Assembly: GCF_001425055.1 (NCBI RefSeq)
Contig: NZ_LMDK01000012.1
Span: forward strand, 124,001-188,000
Direction: 5' to 3'
Length of the DNA stretch: 64,000 nt
Source of the DNA: Pelomonas sp. Root1237
Lineage (GTDB): Bacteria; Pseudomonadota; Gammaproteobacteria; Burkholderiales; Burkholderiaceae_C
Part shown: piece by piece, positions 41,571 to 50,747 of the stretch
Numbering within the stretch: position 1 is the first letter of the stretch
Layout of the letters: every line of letters starts with the position of its first letter
Position numbers and translations under genes: made by a program
The notes under the pieces: model-generated
Told to the model about the DNA's origin: nothing
The model's input: only the letters and a program-made list of their open reading frames with translations
Databases searched by the model: none

Positions 41571-42584
41571 TCAGGACAAACCTAGAGCGCTCAGCAGCTC
41601 GGCCGGCGTGTAGGGCCGGCGGCGCTTGGGCCAGGACTCGACGAGGTTCAGCATGCGCGCACTCAGCGGTGCGCTGCGTCCCTGGCTGCGCGCCAGGCGG
41701 ACGATCTCGCCGCACAGCGCGTCGATCTCGGTCGTGCGGCCCTGCGTCAGGTCGTCGGCCATGCTGGAGCGGGCCTTGGCATCGATGCGCAGCATGCGCG
41801 CGGCGGCCAGGCGGAAGATGAAGGTCGGCATGCGCAGCAGCGTGATCAGCCGGCGCGGTGGCAGCGGCGTGAGCTGGGCGACCGGGCGCTGCGCGGCGTT
41901 CAGCAGGTTGAGGGCTTCCTCCTGCAGCGCCGCCAACACGCGGCGGTAGCCGCGCTCCAGCAACTCGTCGCGCAGCGGCCGGCCGGACAAAGCATTGACG
42001 GGGTTGTTCAGGTTCAGCAGCAGCTTGCCCCATTGCACCGGCGCCAGGTCCGCATACAGCTCCAACCCCATACCCATGCGGGCCAGGGCCGTCTGCCAGG
42101 CGGCCAGGGCCAGATCCTCGGCCGAGCCCTCGGCCGCGAGCGACCCACCGGTGCCACGGTGGTAGCGGCCGGGTCCGATCTCGGCGATGTTGTAGGGCAC
42201 CATGCCCGCATGCCAGTGCAGCTGTGGGGCGGCGGCGCGGGCGGCGTCGGCATTGGCGATGCCGTTCTGCAGGCTGACGACGGGCGTGCCCAGCGGCAGC
42301 GTCAGGTCCAGGGCCGTGGCGGCTTCGGCGGTGGCGCCAGACTTCACGCACAGCAGCACCAGGTCGGGCTTGAGGCCGGCGGGCGGTTCCTCGTGCAGGC
42401 GCAGGTCGAGTGCTGGGATGTGGCGGTCCAGGCCGTCCTGGTCGGTCAGGCGCAGGCCGTGCTTGCGCAGGTTGGCCAGTACGCGCGGGCGGCCGACGAA
42501 GTGGACCGGCACGCCGGCCAGCTGGGTCAGGCCACCGACAAAGCAGCCAACGGAGCCGGCGCCCATCACAAGAACGCCGGTCAT
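41571..42584 (-). CDS. 2-dehydropantoate 2-reductase family protein (PanE/ApbA)
   Basis: The 337-residue protein has the N-terminal NADP-binding motif VLVMGAGSVGCFVGG. The family segments DLVLLCVKSGATAEAA, VVSLQNGIANAD and QWGKLLLNLNNPVNALSG with a catalytic Lys follow. PanE makes pantoate for coenzyme A, but this family has several paralogues per genome in this group, so the exact substrate is uncertain. No other pantothenate gene is nearby. Confidence 0.88.
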   Translation of the reverse strand: MTGVLVMGAGSVGCFVGGLTQLAGVPVHFVGRPRVLANLRKHGLRLTDQDGLDRHIPALDLRLHEEPPAGLKPDLVLLCVKSGATAEAATALDLTLPLGTPVVSLQNGIANADAARAAAPQLHWHAGMVPYNIAEIGPGRYHRGTGGSLAAEGSAEDLALAAWQTALARMGMGLELYADLAPVQWGKLLLNLNNPVNALSGRPLRDELLERGYRRVLAALQEEALNLLNAAQRPVAQLTPLPPRRLITLLRMPTFIFRLAAARMLRIDAKARSSMADDLTQGRTTEIDALCGEIVRLARSQGRSAPLSARMLNLVESWPKRRRPYTPAELLSALGLS

Positions 42585-42596
42585 GGGTTCAGCGGA

Positions 42597-43136
42597 TCAG
42601 ACGGGGTGAGCCAGGTCGCGCAGATGCGTCGGCCCCACGCGGCGTTCGATCTCGGCCAACAGCGCACGGCCCCAGCCCAGCATGAACATGCCCTCGCCGA
42701 CGACGAACATCGGGCCGACGAGGAGGCCGACGAGGTCGTCGACAAAGGCTGGCTTCTTGCCTTCGTAATAGTGGCCAATGAACTGGAACACCCAGCCGAC
42801 CACGAAGCTGCCGACACCGATGACCAGCCAGCTCGTCATCGAACCCTGGGCCGCGATCATCGCCAGTGCCGTCAGCATGCCGTTGACGACCGTGGTGGCC
42901 ACGCCGAGCGCCAGGTTGCCGCGCGTCAAGTACCAGAGCGCGCTGAGGGCCCACAGCACGATGGCCGCATTCATCGGCGCGTCGCCCACTGAGAACTCGG
43001 CGCGCGCCAGCAGCACGCTGATGGCGAAGACGATGAGGGGAATACCGACGAAATGGGTCGCGATGTTGCGGCGGTCGCGGTGATAGGCGGCGTATTGCGC
43101 CATCAGGTCGAGGGCGGGGCGGAACAGGCTGGCCAT
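42597..43136 (-). CDS. Mpo1-like (DUF962) membrane protein
   Basis: The 179-residue protein has four to five membrane helices and the two signature histidine segments, YHRDRRNIATHFVGIPLIVF and QFIGHYYEGKKPAF. Yeast Mpo1 is an iron(II) dioxygenase that removes one carbon from 2-hydroxy fatty acids. Both histidine motifs are complete, so an active enzyme is likely. It lies 12 bases upstream of the reductase gene on the same strand. Confidence 0.88.
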   Translation of the reverse strand: MASLFRPALDLMAQYAAYHRDRRNIATHFVGIPLIVFAISVLLARAEFSVGDAPMNAAIVLWALSALWYLTRGNLALGVATTVVNGMLTALAMIAAQGSMTSWLVIGVGSFVVGWVFQFIGHYYEGKKPAFVDDLVGLLVGPMFVVGEGMFMLGWGRALLAEIERRVGPTHLRDLAHPV

Positions 43137-43233
43137 GGGCAGGCTCCGTTGAGGAGGATGGTGGCTATGCTAGTCCAGCATGGCGCAGCATCGTTGTGCG
43201 CCGGCTTACAAAATCCCTCGGAGAACCCCTGAG

Positions 43234-43845
43234 TTGAGTGTGCAAACGACACCGAAGCGCCGTCTGTTACTGATGGCGACGCTGGCCGCGCTGGCCGGTT
43301 GCGCCAGCCCGCCGCCCGCCCGCGTGACGGCGGAGGCCACCGGAAACGAGCTGCGCATCCTCGTCTTTCGCGGCGGCACGGCGGCGCGCCTGGGCCACAA
43401 CCACGTGCTGCGAACCGGTGACTTGCGCGTGGACTGGCCGGCGGCCGGACCGATGCTGAGCTTCCGGCTGGACGCGCTGGAGATTGACCCGCAGGCCTTG
43501 CGTGAACGCCTGGGGCCGGCCTTTGCCAGCACCGTTGACAACGAGGCGCGCGCCGGCACGCGCGCCAATCTGCTGAAGGCGCTGGATGCGGCGGCCCACC
43601 CGGAGGTCGTCGTGCGCACGCTGCAGCTGCTCGGCGAGGGCGGCCAGCGCGTCGTCGAGGCGGAGATCACCCTGCATGGCGCGACGCGCAGGCAGTGGTT
43701 CGTCGTCGAGATCGCAGCCAAGCGTGCGCGCGGCGAGGTGGTCATCCGGCAGAGCGACTTCGGCATCCAGCCGTTCACCGTGCTGGGCGGGCTGCTGGCG
43801 GTGCAGGACGCGCTGGTGGTGCAGTTCGAGCTAGTCGAGCCGTAA
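43234..43845 (+). CDS. YceI-like lipoprotein
   Basis: The 203-residue protein has a lipoprotein signal (LLLMATLAALAGC). The rest follows the YceI lipocalin-like pattern: FRGGTAARLGHNHVLRTGDL, FRLDALEIDPQALRERLG, and VVEAEITLHGATRRQWFVVE. A TTG at 43234 is proposed as the start because CGGAG ends ten bases before it. YceI proteins bind isoprenoid-type lipids in the periplasm. It overlaps the convergent GNAT gene by 15 bases. Confidence 0.8.
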   Translation: MSVQTTPKRRLLLMATLAALAGCASPPPARVTAEATGNELRILVFRGGTAARLGHNHVLRTGDLRVDWPAAGPMLSFRLDALEIDPQALRERLGPAFASTVDNEARAGTRANLLKALDAAAHPEVVVRTLQLLGEGGQRVVEAEITLHGATRRQWFVVEIAAKRARGEVVIRQSDFGIQPFTVLGGLLAVQDALVVQFELVEP

Positions 43846-44355
43846 AACCATCAAGTCCTTGGCCAGCCTGCGCCCGTCGGGCAGGCGTATCGCGTCCGGC
43901 AAACATCCATAGCGCACGAAGCCCTGGCTCTCGTAGAGACCGATGGCACCGCGGTTGGTGGACGTCACGCTCAGCGTGACCTGGGCCAGGCCGGGCGTGG
44001 CCTTGAGCTTGGCGATGGCCGCGATGAGCAGGGTCCGACCGATGCCGCGACCGCGATGGGTGTCGGACACCATCATGCCGATCAGGTGGGCGATGTGCTG
44101 CACCTTCACACGCGGTTCGCGTTCGCAGGTCAGCGCGCCGACGAGGCGGGCGTCGTCCAGCGCCACCAGCGTGAACAACGTGCCGCCCTTGCTGCCGCCG
44201 GCCAGGCGGTTGCGGTAGCTGGACAGGTCGCGCTGGCCTTCGGTCTCGGCGTCTGACGTGAAGGCCTCGGGGTGGCCGGCCAGCATGGCGTCGCGCAGCG
44301 CTTTGTAGGCGAGCAGGTCGGGCTCGAGCATGGGACGGATATGGGCCTCAGTCAT
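43831..44355 (-). CDS. GNAT-family N-acetyltransferase
   Basis: The 174-residue protein has the acetyl-CoA binding motif GMMVSDTHRGRGIGRTLLIA and the later TNRGAIGLYESQGFVRYG, both typical of GNAT enzymes. The substrate is unknown. It overlaps the start region of the molybdenum-cofactor gene mobA on the same strand by eight bases, so it may be the third gene of the moaA-mobA operon. Confidence 0.88.
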   Translation of the reverse strand: MTEAHIRPMLEPDLLAYKALRDAMLAGHPEAFTSDAETEGQRDLSSYRNRLAGGSKGGTLFTLVALDDARLVGALTCEREPRVKVQHIAHLIGMMVSDTHRGRGIGRTLLIAAIAKLKATPGLAQVTLSVTSTNRGAIGLYESQGFVRYGCLPDAIRLPDGRRLAKDLMVLRLD

Positions 44356-44908
44356 GCAGATCGGTGAGGTGGTTCAAGTTGGCGAAGGCGGTTTCGTCGT
44401 CGAAGTGTGCGATGCCATGGGGCCGGCCGCTCATCCAGCCGAGCACGGCCCGACCAGCGGCGTCGAGATGGGCTCTCAACGGTTCGCGCAGTCGGGCATG
44501 CAGCAGCGCATGGGTCGGGTGTTCGCGCCCGGCCTGGGCGAAGGCGAGGCCATGGGGCTTCGCGACGGCCAGCAGGCGCCGGGCCAGATCCAGCGGCAGG
44601 TGAGGGCAGTCGCAAGGCGCGGTCAGCAGCCAGGCGTCGTCGGGGAGGGCGTCGAGGCCGGCCAACATGCCGGCCAGCGGGCCGGCGAACTCAAGCCCAG
44701 GCGGGTCAGGCAGCACTTCGTGGCCCAAGGCGCGGTAGCTGTCCAGGTTGCGGTTGGCGCTGATCAGCACATGGCGCGCCTGCGGTGCCAGGCGCTCGAT
44801 GACGTGACTGACGAGCGGGCGGCCGTGCAACAGCTGCAAGCCCTTGTCCGCACCGCCCATGCGCGAGCCGCGCCCGCCGGCCAGAACGAGGGCGTGAAGC
44901 TCATCCAC
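44348..44908 (-). CDS. mobA: Molybdenum cofactor guanylyltransferase MobA
   Basis: The 186-residue protein has the nucleotidyltransferase motif [17 protein letters not shown] (8-23 region), then [10 protein letters not shown] and the PCDCPHLP metal-binding region. It adds GMP to molybdopterin to form the guanine dinucleotide cofactor. A GTG start is proposed at 44908, overlapping the end of moaA by eight bases. The longer open frame upstream lies inside moaA and is rejected. Confidence 0.9.
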   Translation of the reverse strand: MDELHALVLAGGRGSRMGGADKGLQLLHGRPLVSHVIERLAPQARHVLISANRNLDSYRALGHEVLPDPPGLEFAGPLAGMLAGLDALPDDAWLLTAPCDCPHLPLDLARRLLAVAKPHGLAFAQAGREHPTHALLHARLREPLRAHLDAAGRAVLGWMSGRPHGIAHFDDETAFANLNHLTDLHD

Positions 44909-46013
44909 CGATGTAATGCATCTCGACGCGGCGTTCGCCATCAGGCGTCGGATCGCCCTGGCCGCGCAGCTGCGAATAGCGGTCCGCGCGGCCGCTCCAG
45001 ACACCGGCGATGGCACTGGCGAGTTGCCCGTCGGTGACCGATTCCTCACCACGCAGCAGGCCGCGCAAATCATGCCCGCGATGGGCGAACAGGCAGGTGT
45101 AGAGCCGCCCCTCGGTCGACAGCCGGGCGCGGTTGCAGTCGCCGCAGAAGGCCTGGGTCACGCTGGAGATGAAGCCAATCTCACCGGCGCCGTCGGCATA
45201 GGCCCAGCGCTCGGCCGTCTCGCCTGGAGCGCTGTGCGACAGCGGCGTGATGGGGAACTCCGCCGCGATGCGCCGCTGCACCTCGCTACTCGGCAGCACC
45301 TGGTCCATGCGCCAGCCGTTGGTGGCGCCGACGTCCATGTATTCGATGAAGCGCAGCACGATGCCGCTATGCCTGAAGTGGCGCGCCATCGCCAGGATCT
45401 GGTCGTCGTTGACGCCGTGCTGCACGACCATGTTGACCTTGATCGGCCCCAGGCCCACGGCCTGCGCCGCGTGGATGCCGGCCAGCACGTCCGCCACGGG
45501 AAAGCCGACGTCGTTCATGCGTTGGAAGACGGCGTCGTCCAGCCCGTCCAGGCTGACGGTCAGGCGCTTCAGCCCGGCGGCCCGCAAACTGGCCGCCTTT
45601 TTCACCAGCGTCGAGCCGTTGGTGGTCAGCGTCAGGTCCAGCTCGCGGCCATCGGGCGTGCGCAGCTGGGCCAGCATCCCGATCAGGGTTTCGAGGTGGC
45701 GGCGCAGCGTCGGTTCGCCGCCGGTGATGCGCAGTTTTTCGACGCCCAGGCCGACGAAGACCCGGGCCAGCCGCTCGATCTCCTCAAAACTGAGGAGATC
45801 GGCATGGGGCAGGAATTCATGGTGTTTGTCAAAAACCTGCTTCGGCATGCAGTAGCCGCAGCGGAAATTGCAGCGGTCCGTGACCGAGATGCGCAGGTCA
45901 CGCAGCGGCCGGCCTAGCACGTCGGCCAGTGGGAGACCGGTCTGGCTGGCCAAGGCCGGCGGCTCGACGCGTAGCGAGCGAGCGTCGTGCAGGGGAATCA
46001 CGCGGGCGGTCAT
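44901..46013 (-). CDS. moaA: GTP 3',8-cyclase MoaA (molybdenum cofactor step 1)
   Basis: The 370-residue radical-SAM enzyme converts GTP to the 3',8-cyclo product. The N-terminal cluster motif is CNFRCGYC (Cys48, Cys52, Cys55); the C-terminal cluster has [25 protein letters not shown] cysteines. The protein ends in the required Gly-Gly (HYIGG). It is followed by mobA in the same operon and is divergent from the PfkB kinase gene, 72 bases away. Confidence 0.96.
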   Translation of the reverse strand: MTARVIPLHDARSLRVEPPALASQTGLPLADVLGRPLRDLRISVTDRCNFRCGYCMPKQVFDKHHEFLPHADLLSFEEIERLARVFVGLGVEKLRITGGEPTLRRHLETLIGMLAQLRTPDGRELDLTLTTNGSTLVKKAASLRAAGLKRLTVSLDGLDDAVFQRMNDVGFPVADVLAGIHAAQAVGLGPIKVNMVVQHGVNDDQILAMARHFRHSGIVLRFIEYMDVGATNGWRMDQVLPSSEVQRRIAAEFPITPLSHSAPGETAERWAYADGAGEIGFISSVTQAFCGDCNRARLSTEGRLYTCLFAHRGHDLRGLLRGEESVTDGQLASAIAGVWSGRADRYSQLRGQGDPTPDGERRVEMHYIGG

Positions 46014-46085
46014 GCCGGGATTGTGTCAGCGGGCGAATCTCCTGGCACTTGCGGCGGTTGCCCGGGCGCGTTTGAATCGGCACGA

Positions 46086-47027
46086 ATGGCCGAGATCCTT
46101 CACCCCGACCTGCCGCAGTTCATTGCGTTTGGCGAAGCGCTGACCGATCTGATCCGCATCGGGCCGGACCGCTGGCGCAGCGCCTGCGGCGGTTCGCCCT
46201 GGAATGTGGCGGTCGCGATGTCGACGCTGGGCCAGCTGAGTGCCTTTGCCGGTGCCATCAGCCAGGACCCTTTCGGTGCCGAGATCTGGCAGTGCAGCCA
46301 GGAGGCCAACCTGGACATGCGCTTCATTCAGCAGTTGGCACGGCCGCCGCTGCTGGCTGTGGTGCACGAGGTCGACCCGCCGCGCTATTTCTTCATCGGC
46401 CACGACAGCGCCGACCTGCATTTCCGCCCCGAAGGCCTGCCCATGGGCTGGACGCGTGGGCTGCGCTGGGCCCATTTCGGCAGCCTGGGCCTGGTGCGCC
46501 AGCCGCTGGCGGGGCGGCTGCTGTCACTGGCTGAGGCGCTGAAGAGCGAGGGTCGTCTCATCAGCTACGACCCCAACTTCCGCGCGCCGCCGATGGACGC
46601 GAGCTACGACGACACGCTGGAGCAGATGTGCCGGCTGGCCGATGTCATCAAGGTGTCCGACGAGGACCTGCGCGGGTTGTTCCGCGTGCCTGACTACCGC
46701 TCAGGCCTGGCCCAAATCGCCGCTTGGAACCCTGGTGCCTGGCTGCTGCTGACGCGCGGCGAGGTGGGGGCGACGCTGTATCACGGTGTCGAGGAGGCCA
46801 CGGGCCGGCCGCCGCGAGTGGACGTGGTGGACACCGTTGGCGCCGGCGATTCGGCCCTGGCCGGCCTGCTGGACAGCCTGATGCGCAATGCCGGTGCGCC
46901 AGCCGGGCATCACCTGCGGTGGGCTCTGGCAGCCGGGGCTGCCGCCTGCACGGTGGCCGGTTTTGCGCCGCCGCGGCCAGCCCTGGTCACTGCGCTCGCG
47001 GACCGCGTTGAGATCGCCAAAGACTAG
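46086..47027 (+). CDS. PfkB-family carbohydrate kinase
   Basis: The 313-residue protein has the PfkB start FIAFGEALTDLIRIG and the N-terminal GGSPWNVAVAMSTLGQ segment. The C-terminal anion-hole motif DTVGAGDSALAGLLDSL holds the catalytic Asp. It resembles fructokinases or 2-keto-3-deoxygluconate kinases. No sugar genes are nearby, and the paa operon starts just downstream. Confidence 0.88.
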   Translation: MAEILHPDLPQFIAFGEALTDLIRIGPDRWRSACGGSPWNVAVAMSTLGQLSAFAGAISQDPFGAEIWQCSQEANLDMRFIQQLARPPLLAVVHEVDPPRYFFIGHDSADLHFRPEGLPMGWTRGLRWAHFGSLGLVRQPLAGRLLSLAEALKSEGRLISYDPNFRAPPMDASYDDTLEQMCRLADVIKVSDEDLRGLFRVPDYRSGLAQIAAWNPGAWLLLTRGEVGATLYHGVEEATGRPPRVDVVDTVGAGDSALAGLLDSLMRNAGAPAGHHLRWALAAGAAACTVAGFAPPRPALVTALADRVEIAKD

Positions 47028-47045
47028 GGTTTTCCCTGGCACTAC

Positions 47046-47090
47046 TTGATCCCAATCCCGTAGGCTCCTACGATTAACCGACCGGTCGGT
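47046..47090 (+). promoter_or_regulatory. paa operon promoter with a PaaR-type operator
   Basis: A -35 box TTGATC (47046-47051) is separated by 17 bases from the -10 box TACGAT (47069-47074). Two bases later comes ACCGACCGGTCGGT (47077-47090), a perfect 14-bp palindrome that should cover the start of transcription. It fits the core ACCGnnCGnnCGGT described for TetR-type PaaR repressors, and a TetR gene lies in the operon at 53676. Phenylacetyl-CoA is the known ligand of such repressors. Confidence 0.8.
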
Positions 47091-47101
47091 AGAGAAATTC
47101 C

Positions 47102-47905
47102 ATGTCCGAACACCTGATCCAGATCGAACAGCATGGTGGCGTGCGCCTGCTGCGCCTGAACCGCCCCGAGGCGCTCAATGCCTTCACTGCGGCCATGCTG
47201 GGCCAGCTCCGCCAGGCACTGGAAGCGGCGGCCGAGGACAGCGCCACGCGCTGCGTGCTGATCACCGGCGCCGGCCGCGCCTTCAGCGCCGGCCAGGATC
47301 TGGCCGATCCGCATGTGGCGCCCAGCCGCGAGCCCGGTGCGGCTCCGAAGGACATCGGCCACATGCTGGATCACTACTACATCCCGCTGGCGCTGCGGCT
47401 GCGCAGCATGCCGGTGCCGGTGCTGGCCGCCGTCAACGGCGTGGCGGCCGGCGCTGGCGCCAACATGGCCTTCGGCTGCGACCTCGTGCTGGCGGGCGAG
47501 AGTGCCAGCTTCCTGCAGGCCTTCTCCAAGATCGGCCTGCTGCCGGACTGCGGCGGTACCTGGCTGCTGCCGCGGCTGGTGGGCCGTGCCAAGGCGCTGG
47601 AGCTGGCGTTGCTGGGCGACAAGCTCAAGGCGGTGGAGGCTGAGCGGCTGGGTTTGATCTCGCGCGTGGTGCCCGACGCCGAATTGCAGGACACCGCCAT
47701 GGCCATCGCGCAGAAGCTGGCCGGCATGCCCACGCGTGCGCTGGTCGAGACGCGCCGCGCGCTGGACGAGGCACTGAAGCTCGACTTCGAGCCCGCCCTC
47801 AAGCTCGAGGCGGCCTTGCAGAGCCAACTCGGCTTTTCGCATGACTATCTCGAAGGCGTGGCGGCGTTCATGGACAAGCGCAAGCCCGAGTTCAAGGACC
47901 GCTGA
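47102..47905 (+). CDS. paaG: 2-(1,2-epoxy-1,2-dihydrophenyl)acetyl-CoA isomerase PaaG
   Basis: The 267-residue crotonase-fold enzyme rearranges the ring epoxide of phenylacetyl-CoA to the oxepin-CoA. It has ITGAGRAFSAGQDLAD and VNGVAAGAGANMAFGCDLVL for the oxyanion hole, then FSKIGLLPDCGGTWLLPRL with the active Asp. It is the first gene after the PaaR-type promoter; its stop overlaps the paaI start. Confidence 0.93.
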   Translation: MSEHLIQIEQHGGVRLLRLNRPEALNAFTAAMLGQLRQALEAAAEDSATRCVLITGAGRAFSAGQDLADPHVAPSREPGAAPKDIGHMLDHYYIPLALRLRSMPVPVLAAVNGVAAGAGANMAFGCDLVLAGESASFLQAFSKIGLLPDCGGTWLLPRLVGRAKALELALLGDKLKAVEAERLGLISRVVPDAELQDTAMAIAQKLAGMPTRALVETRRALDEALKLDFEPALKLEAALQSQLGFSHDYLEGVAAFMDKRKPEFKDR

Positions 47906-48333
47906 TGGATGCGCAAGCCGTTGCCGAAAAGGTCCGCGACGTCATGCTCACCGACGATGCGGCGAGCAAGATGTTGGGCATGCAGATCGCCGAGGTCGGC
48001 CCCGGCCGCGCGGTTGCGGCGATGACGGTGCGGGCCGACATGCTGAACGGCTTTGCCATCTGCCACGGCGGCCTGATCGCGACGCTCGCAGACTCCGCCT
48101 TTGCCTTTGCCTGCAACAGCCGCAATGCGCTGACGGTGGCCTCCGGCTTTGGCATCGATATCCTGAAGTCGGCCAGGCTCGGCGATGTGCTGACCGCCAC
48201 CGCCGAGGAAACATCGCTGGCCGGCCGCACGGGGCTTTACGACATCACGGTGAAGAACCAGAACGGTGATCTCATCGCCGTGTTCCGTGGCCGCTCATAC
48301 CGGTTGGGCGACAGAAAGGTGTTCGAAGCATGA
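47905..48333 (+). CDS. paaI: Hydroxyphenylacetyl-CoA thioesterase PaaI
   Basis: The 142-residue hot-dog thioesterase rescues CoA from dead-end phenylacetyl-CoA derivatives. The signature is NGFAICHGGLIATLADSAFA with the catalytic Asp, and the C-terminal GRSYRLG is typical. It overlaps paaG by one base and paaK by four bases. Confidence 0.92.
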   Translation: MDAQAVAEKVRDVMLTDDAASKMLGMQIAEVGPGRAVAAMTVRADMLNGFAICHGGLIATLADSAFAFACNSRNALTVASGFGIDILKSARLGDVLTATAEETSLAGRTGLYDITVKNQNGDLIAVFRGRSYRLGDRKVFEA

Positions 48334-49628
48334 CGGTCAAAGGTCCGCGCCCCGGAGAGCTCGAAGCCATCGAAACCGCCAGCCGTGACGAGCTGCAGGC
48401 CCTGCAGCTCGAACGCCTGCGCTGGAGCCTGCAGCACGCCTACGACAACGTGCCGCACTACAAGGCCAAGTTCGACGAAGCCGGCGTGCATCCGGGCGAC
48501 CTGAAGACGCTCGCCGACCTGGCGAAGTTCCCGTTCACGACCAAGCACGACCTGCGCGCCAACTACCCGTTCGGCATGTTCGCGATGCCGCGTCAGCAAC
48601 TGGCGCGCATCCACGCGTCGTCCGGCACGACGGGCAAGCCCACGGTGGTCGGCTACACGCTGAAGGACATCGACCACTGGGCCAACCTCGTGGCGCGCTC
48701 CATCCGCGCCGCCGGCGGCCGCGCGGGCGACCTGGTGCATGTGGCCTATGGCTACGGCCTCTTCACCGGCGGACTGGGCGCGCATTACGGCGCCGAGCGC
48801 CTGGGCTGCACCGTCATCCCGATGAGCGGCGGCCAGACCGAGAAGCAGGTGCAGCTGATCACCGATTTCAAGCCCGACATCATCATGGTGACGCCCAGCT
48901 ATATGCAGGTGCTGGTGGAGGAGTTCACCCGCCAGGGGCTCGATGCGCGCGAGTCGTCGCTGAAGGTCGGCATCTTCGGCGCCGAACCCTGGACCGAGGC
49001 GATGCGCCGCGACATCGAGGCCAGCGCCGGTATCGACGCGGTGGACATCTACGGCCTGTCCGAAGTGATGGGCCCGGGTGTGGCCAGCGAGTGCGTCGAG
49101 AGCAAGGACGGCCCGGTCATCTGGGAAGATCATTTCTACCCCGAGATCATCGACCCCGAGACGGGCGAGGTGCTGCCCGACGGGTCCGAAGGCGAGCTGG
49201 TCTTCACGTCGCTCTCCAAGGAAGCGATGCCCGTCATCCGCTATCGCACCCGCGACCTGACGCGCCTGCTGCCGCCCACGTCCCGCAGCATGCGCCGCAT
49301 GGGCAAGATCGTCGGCCGCAGTGACGACATGCTGATCATCCGCGGCGTCAACCTGTTCCCAACCCAGGTCGAGGAGCTGGTGCTGCAGGAGAAGGGCCTG
49401 GGCGGGCAATACCAGCTCGTGGTCAGCCGCAACGGGCCGCTGGATGAGTTGTTGATCCGCTGCGAGCTGGCGCTGGGCGCCACCGACGACGGCATTGGAC
49501 GTAGGCTGTCGGAGCGCATCAAGAACCTGATCGGCGTGACGGCGACCATCCAGGTCGAGCCGAACAATTCCATCGAACGCACGCTGGTGGGCAAGGCCCG
49601 CCGCGTCGTCGATCAACGCAAGAAGTGA
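48330..49628 (+). CDS. paaK: Phenylacetate-CoA ligase PaaK
   Basis: The 432-residue adenylate-forming ligase activates phenylacetate to phenylacetyl-CoA. The ATP motif is SSGTTGKPT (98-106 region), followed by DIYGLSEVMGPGVASEC and the hinge region KIVGRSDDMLIIRGVNLFPT. Length and motifs are normal. A 114-base spacer with a palindrome separates it from paaA. Confidence 0.96.
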   Translation: MTVKGPRPGELEAIETASRDELQALQLERLRWSLQHAYDNVPHYKAKFDEAGVHPGDLKTLADLAKFPFTTKHDLRANYPFGMFAMPRQQLARIHASSGTTGKPTVVGYTLKDIDHWANLVARSIRAAGGRAGDLVHVAYGYGLFTGGLGAHYGAERLGCTVIPMSGGQTEKQVQLITDFKPDIIMVTPSYMQVLVEEFTRQGLDARESSLKVGIFGAEPWTEAMRRDIEASAGIDAVDIYGLSEVMGPGVASECVESKDGPVIWEDHFYPEIIDPETGEVLPDGSEGELVFTSLSKEAMPVIRYRTRDLTRLLPPTSRSMRRMGKIVGRSDDMLIIRGVNLFPTQVEELVLQEKGLGGQYQLVVSRNGPLDELLIRCELALGATDDGIGRRLSERIKNLIGVTATIQVEPNNSIERTLVGKARRVVDQRKK

Positions 49629-49639
49629 TGAATGCAAAA

Positions 49640-49715
49640 CACAGCCACAGAGGCACAGAGACACGGAGGAATTCAGAAGCCTCTTCTCTCTGTCTCAGTG
49701 CCTCTGTGGCTTTGT
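49640..49715. repeat. Inverted repeat between paaK and paaA
   Basis: GCCACAGAGGCAC (49644-49656) pairs perfectly with GTGCCTCTGTGGC (49698-49710), and the surrounding AGAGACAC/TGTCTC bases extend the match. This CACAGAGGCACAGAG-type sequence is a dispersed repeat seen in many bacteria. It is A+T-richer than the genes around it and could attenuate transcription into paaA. Confidence 0.75.
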
Positions 49716-49742
49716 TCGTGTTTTTGAATCGAGGAGCTTGAT

Positions 49743-50747
49743 ATGTACACGCAAGCAATGGACCTGATGGCTCGCGAGGCCAAGCCCAAGGTCGTCAAAA
49801 GCGCCGAGGAGCTGGCCCGCGAGGAAGCGTTTGAAGCTCGCATCGACGCTGGCGAATTCATCGAAGCCAAGGACTGGATGCCCGAGCACTACCGCAAGAC
49901 GTTGGTGCGCCAGATCAGCCAGCACGCGCACAGCGAGATCGTCGGCATGCTGCCCGAGGGCAACTGGATCACGCGCGCGCCGACGCTCAAGCGAAAGGCG
50001 ATTCTTCTGGCCAAGGTGCAGGACGAGGGCGGCCATGGTCTCTACCTCTACGCCGCCGCCGAGACCCTGGGCACCAGCCGCGACGAGATGACCGAGGCGC
50101 TGCTGTCGGGCAAGGCCAAGTACAGCTCCATCTTCAACTACCCGACGCTGACCTGGGCCGACATCGGCGTCATCGGCTGGTTGGTGGATGGTGCCGCCAT
50201 CATGAACCAGGTGCCGCTGTGCCGCTGCTCCTATGCGCCGTATGCGCGGGCCATGATCCGCGTCTGCCGCGAGGAGAGTTTTCATCAGCGCCAGGGCTAC
50301 GAGAGCCTGCTGACGATGATGCAAAAGGGCACGGACCAACAAAAGGCCATGGTGCAGGACGCGGTGAACCGCTGGTGGTGGCCGTCGCTGATGATGTTCG
50401 GCCCGGCCGACAAGGACTCGCCCAACTCCGAGCAGAGCATGCGCTGGGGCATCAAGCGCGTCACCAACGACCAGCTGCGCCAGAAGTTCGTCGACGCGAC
50501 CATCCCACAGGCCGACATCCTCGGCGTGACCGTGCCGGACCCGGCGCTCAAGTGGAATGCCGAGCGCGACAGCTATGACTTCGGCGAGATCGACTGGAGC
50601 GAGTTCTGGCGCGTGGTGGGCGGCGAAGGCCCTTGCAACCGCGAGCGCCTGGCCGCCCGCAACAAGGCCTGGGACGACGGCGCCTGGGTGCGCGACGCGG
50701 CCCTGGCGCATGCCCGCAAGCAAGCCGTTAAACAAGAGGCAGCGTGA
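49743..50747 (+). CDS. paaA: Phenylacetyl-CoA epoxidase catalytic subunit PaaA
   Basis: The 334-residue diiron subunit of the multicomponent epoxidase has its ligand helices visible around [36 protein letters not shown] and [18 protein letters not shown] clear GAGGAG lies before the ATG. It forms the catalytic core with PaaC, fed with electrons by PaaE. Confidence 0.96.
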   Translation: MYTQAMDLMAREAKPKVVKSAEELAREEAFEARIDAGEFIEAKDWMPEHYRKTLVRQISQHAHSEIVGMLPEGNWITRAPTLKRKAILLAKVQDEGGHGLYLYAAAETLGTSRDEMTEALLSGKAKYSSIFNYPTLTWADIGVIGWLVDGAAIMNQVPLCRCSYAPYARAMIRVCREESFHQRQGYESLLTMMQKGTDQQKAMVQDAVNRWWWPSLMMFGPADKDSPNSEQSMRWGIKRVTNDQLRQKFVDATIPQADILGVTVPDPALKWNAERDSYDFGEIDWSEFWRVVGGEGPCNRERLAARNKAWDDGAWVRDAALAHARKQAVKQEAA

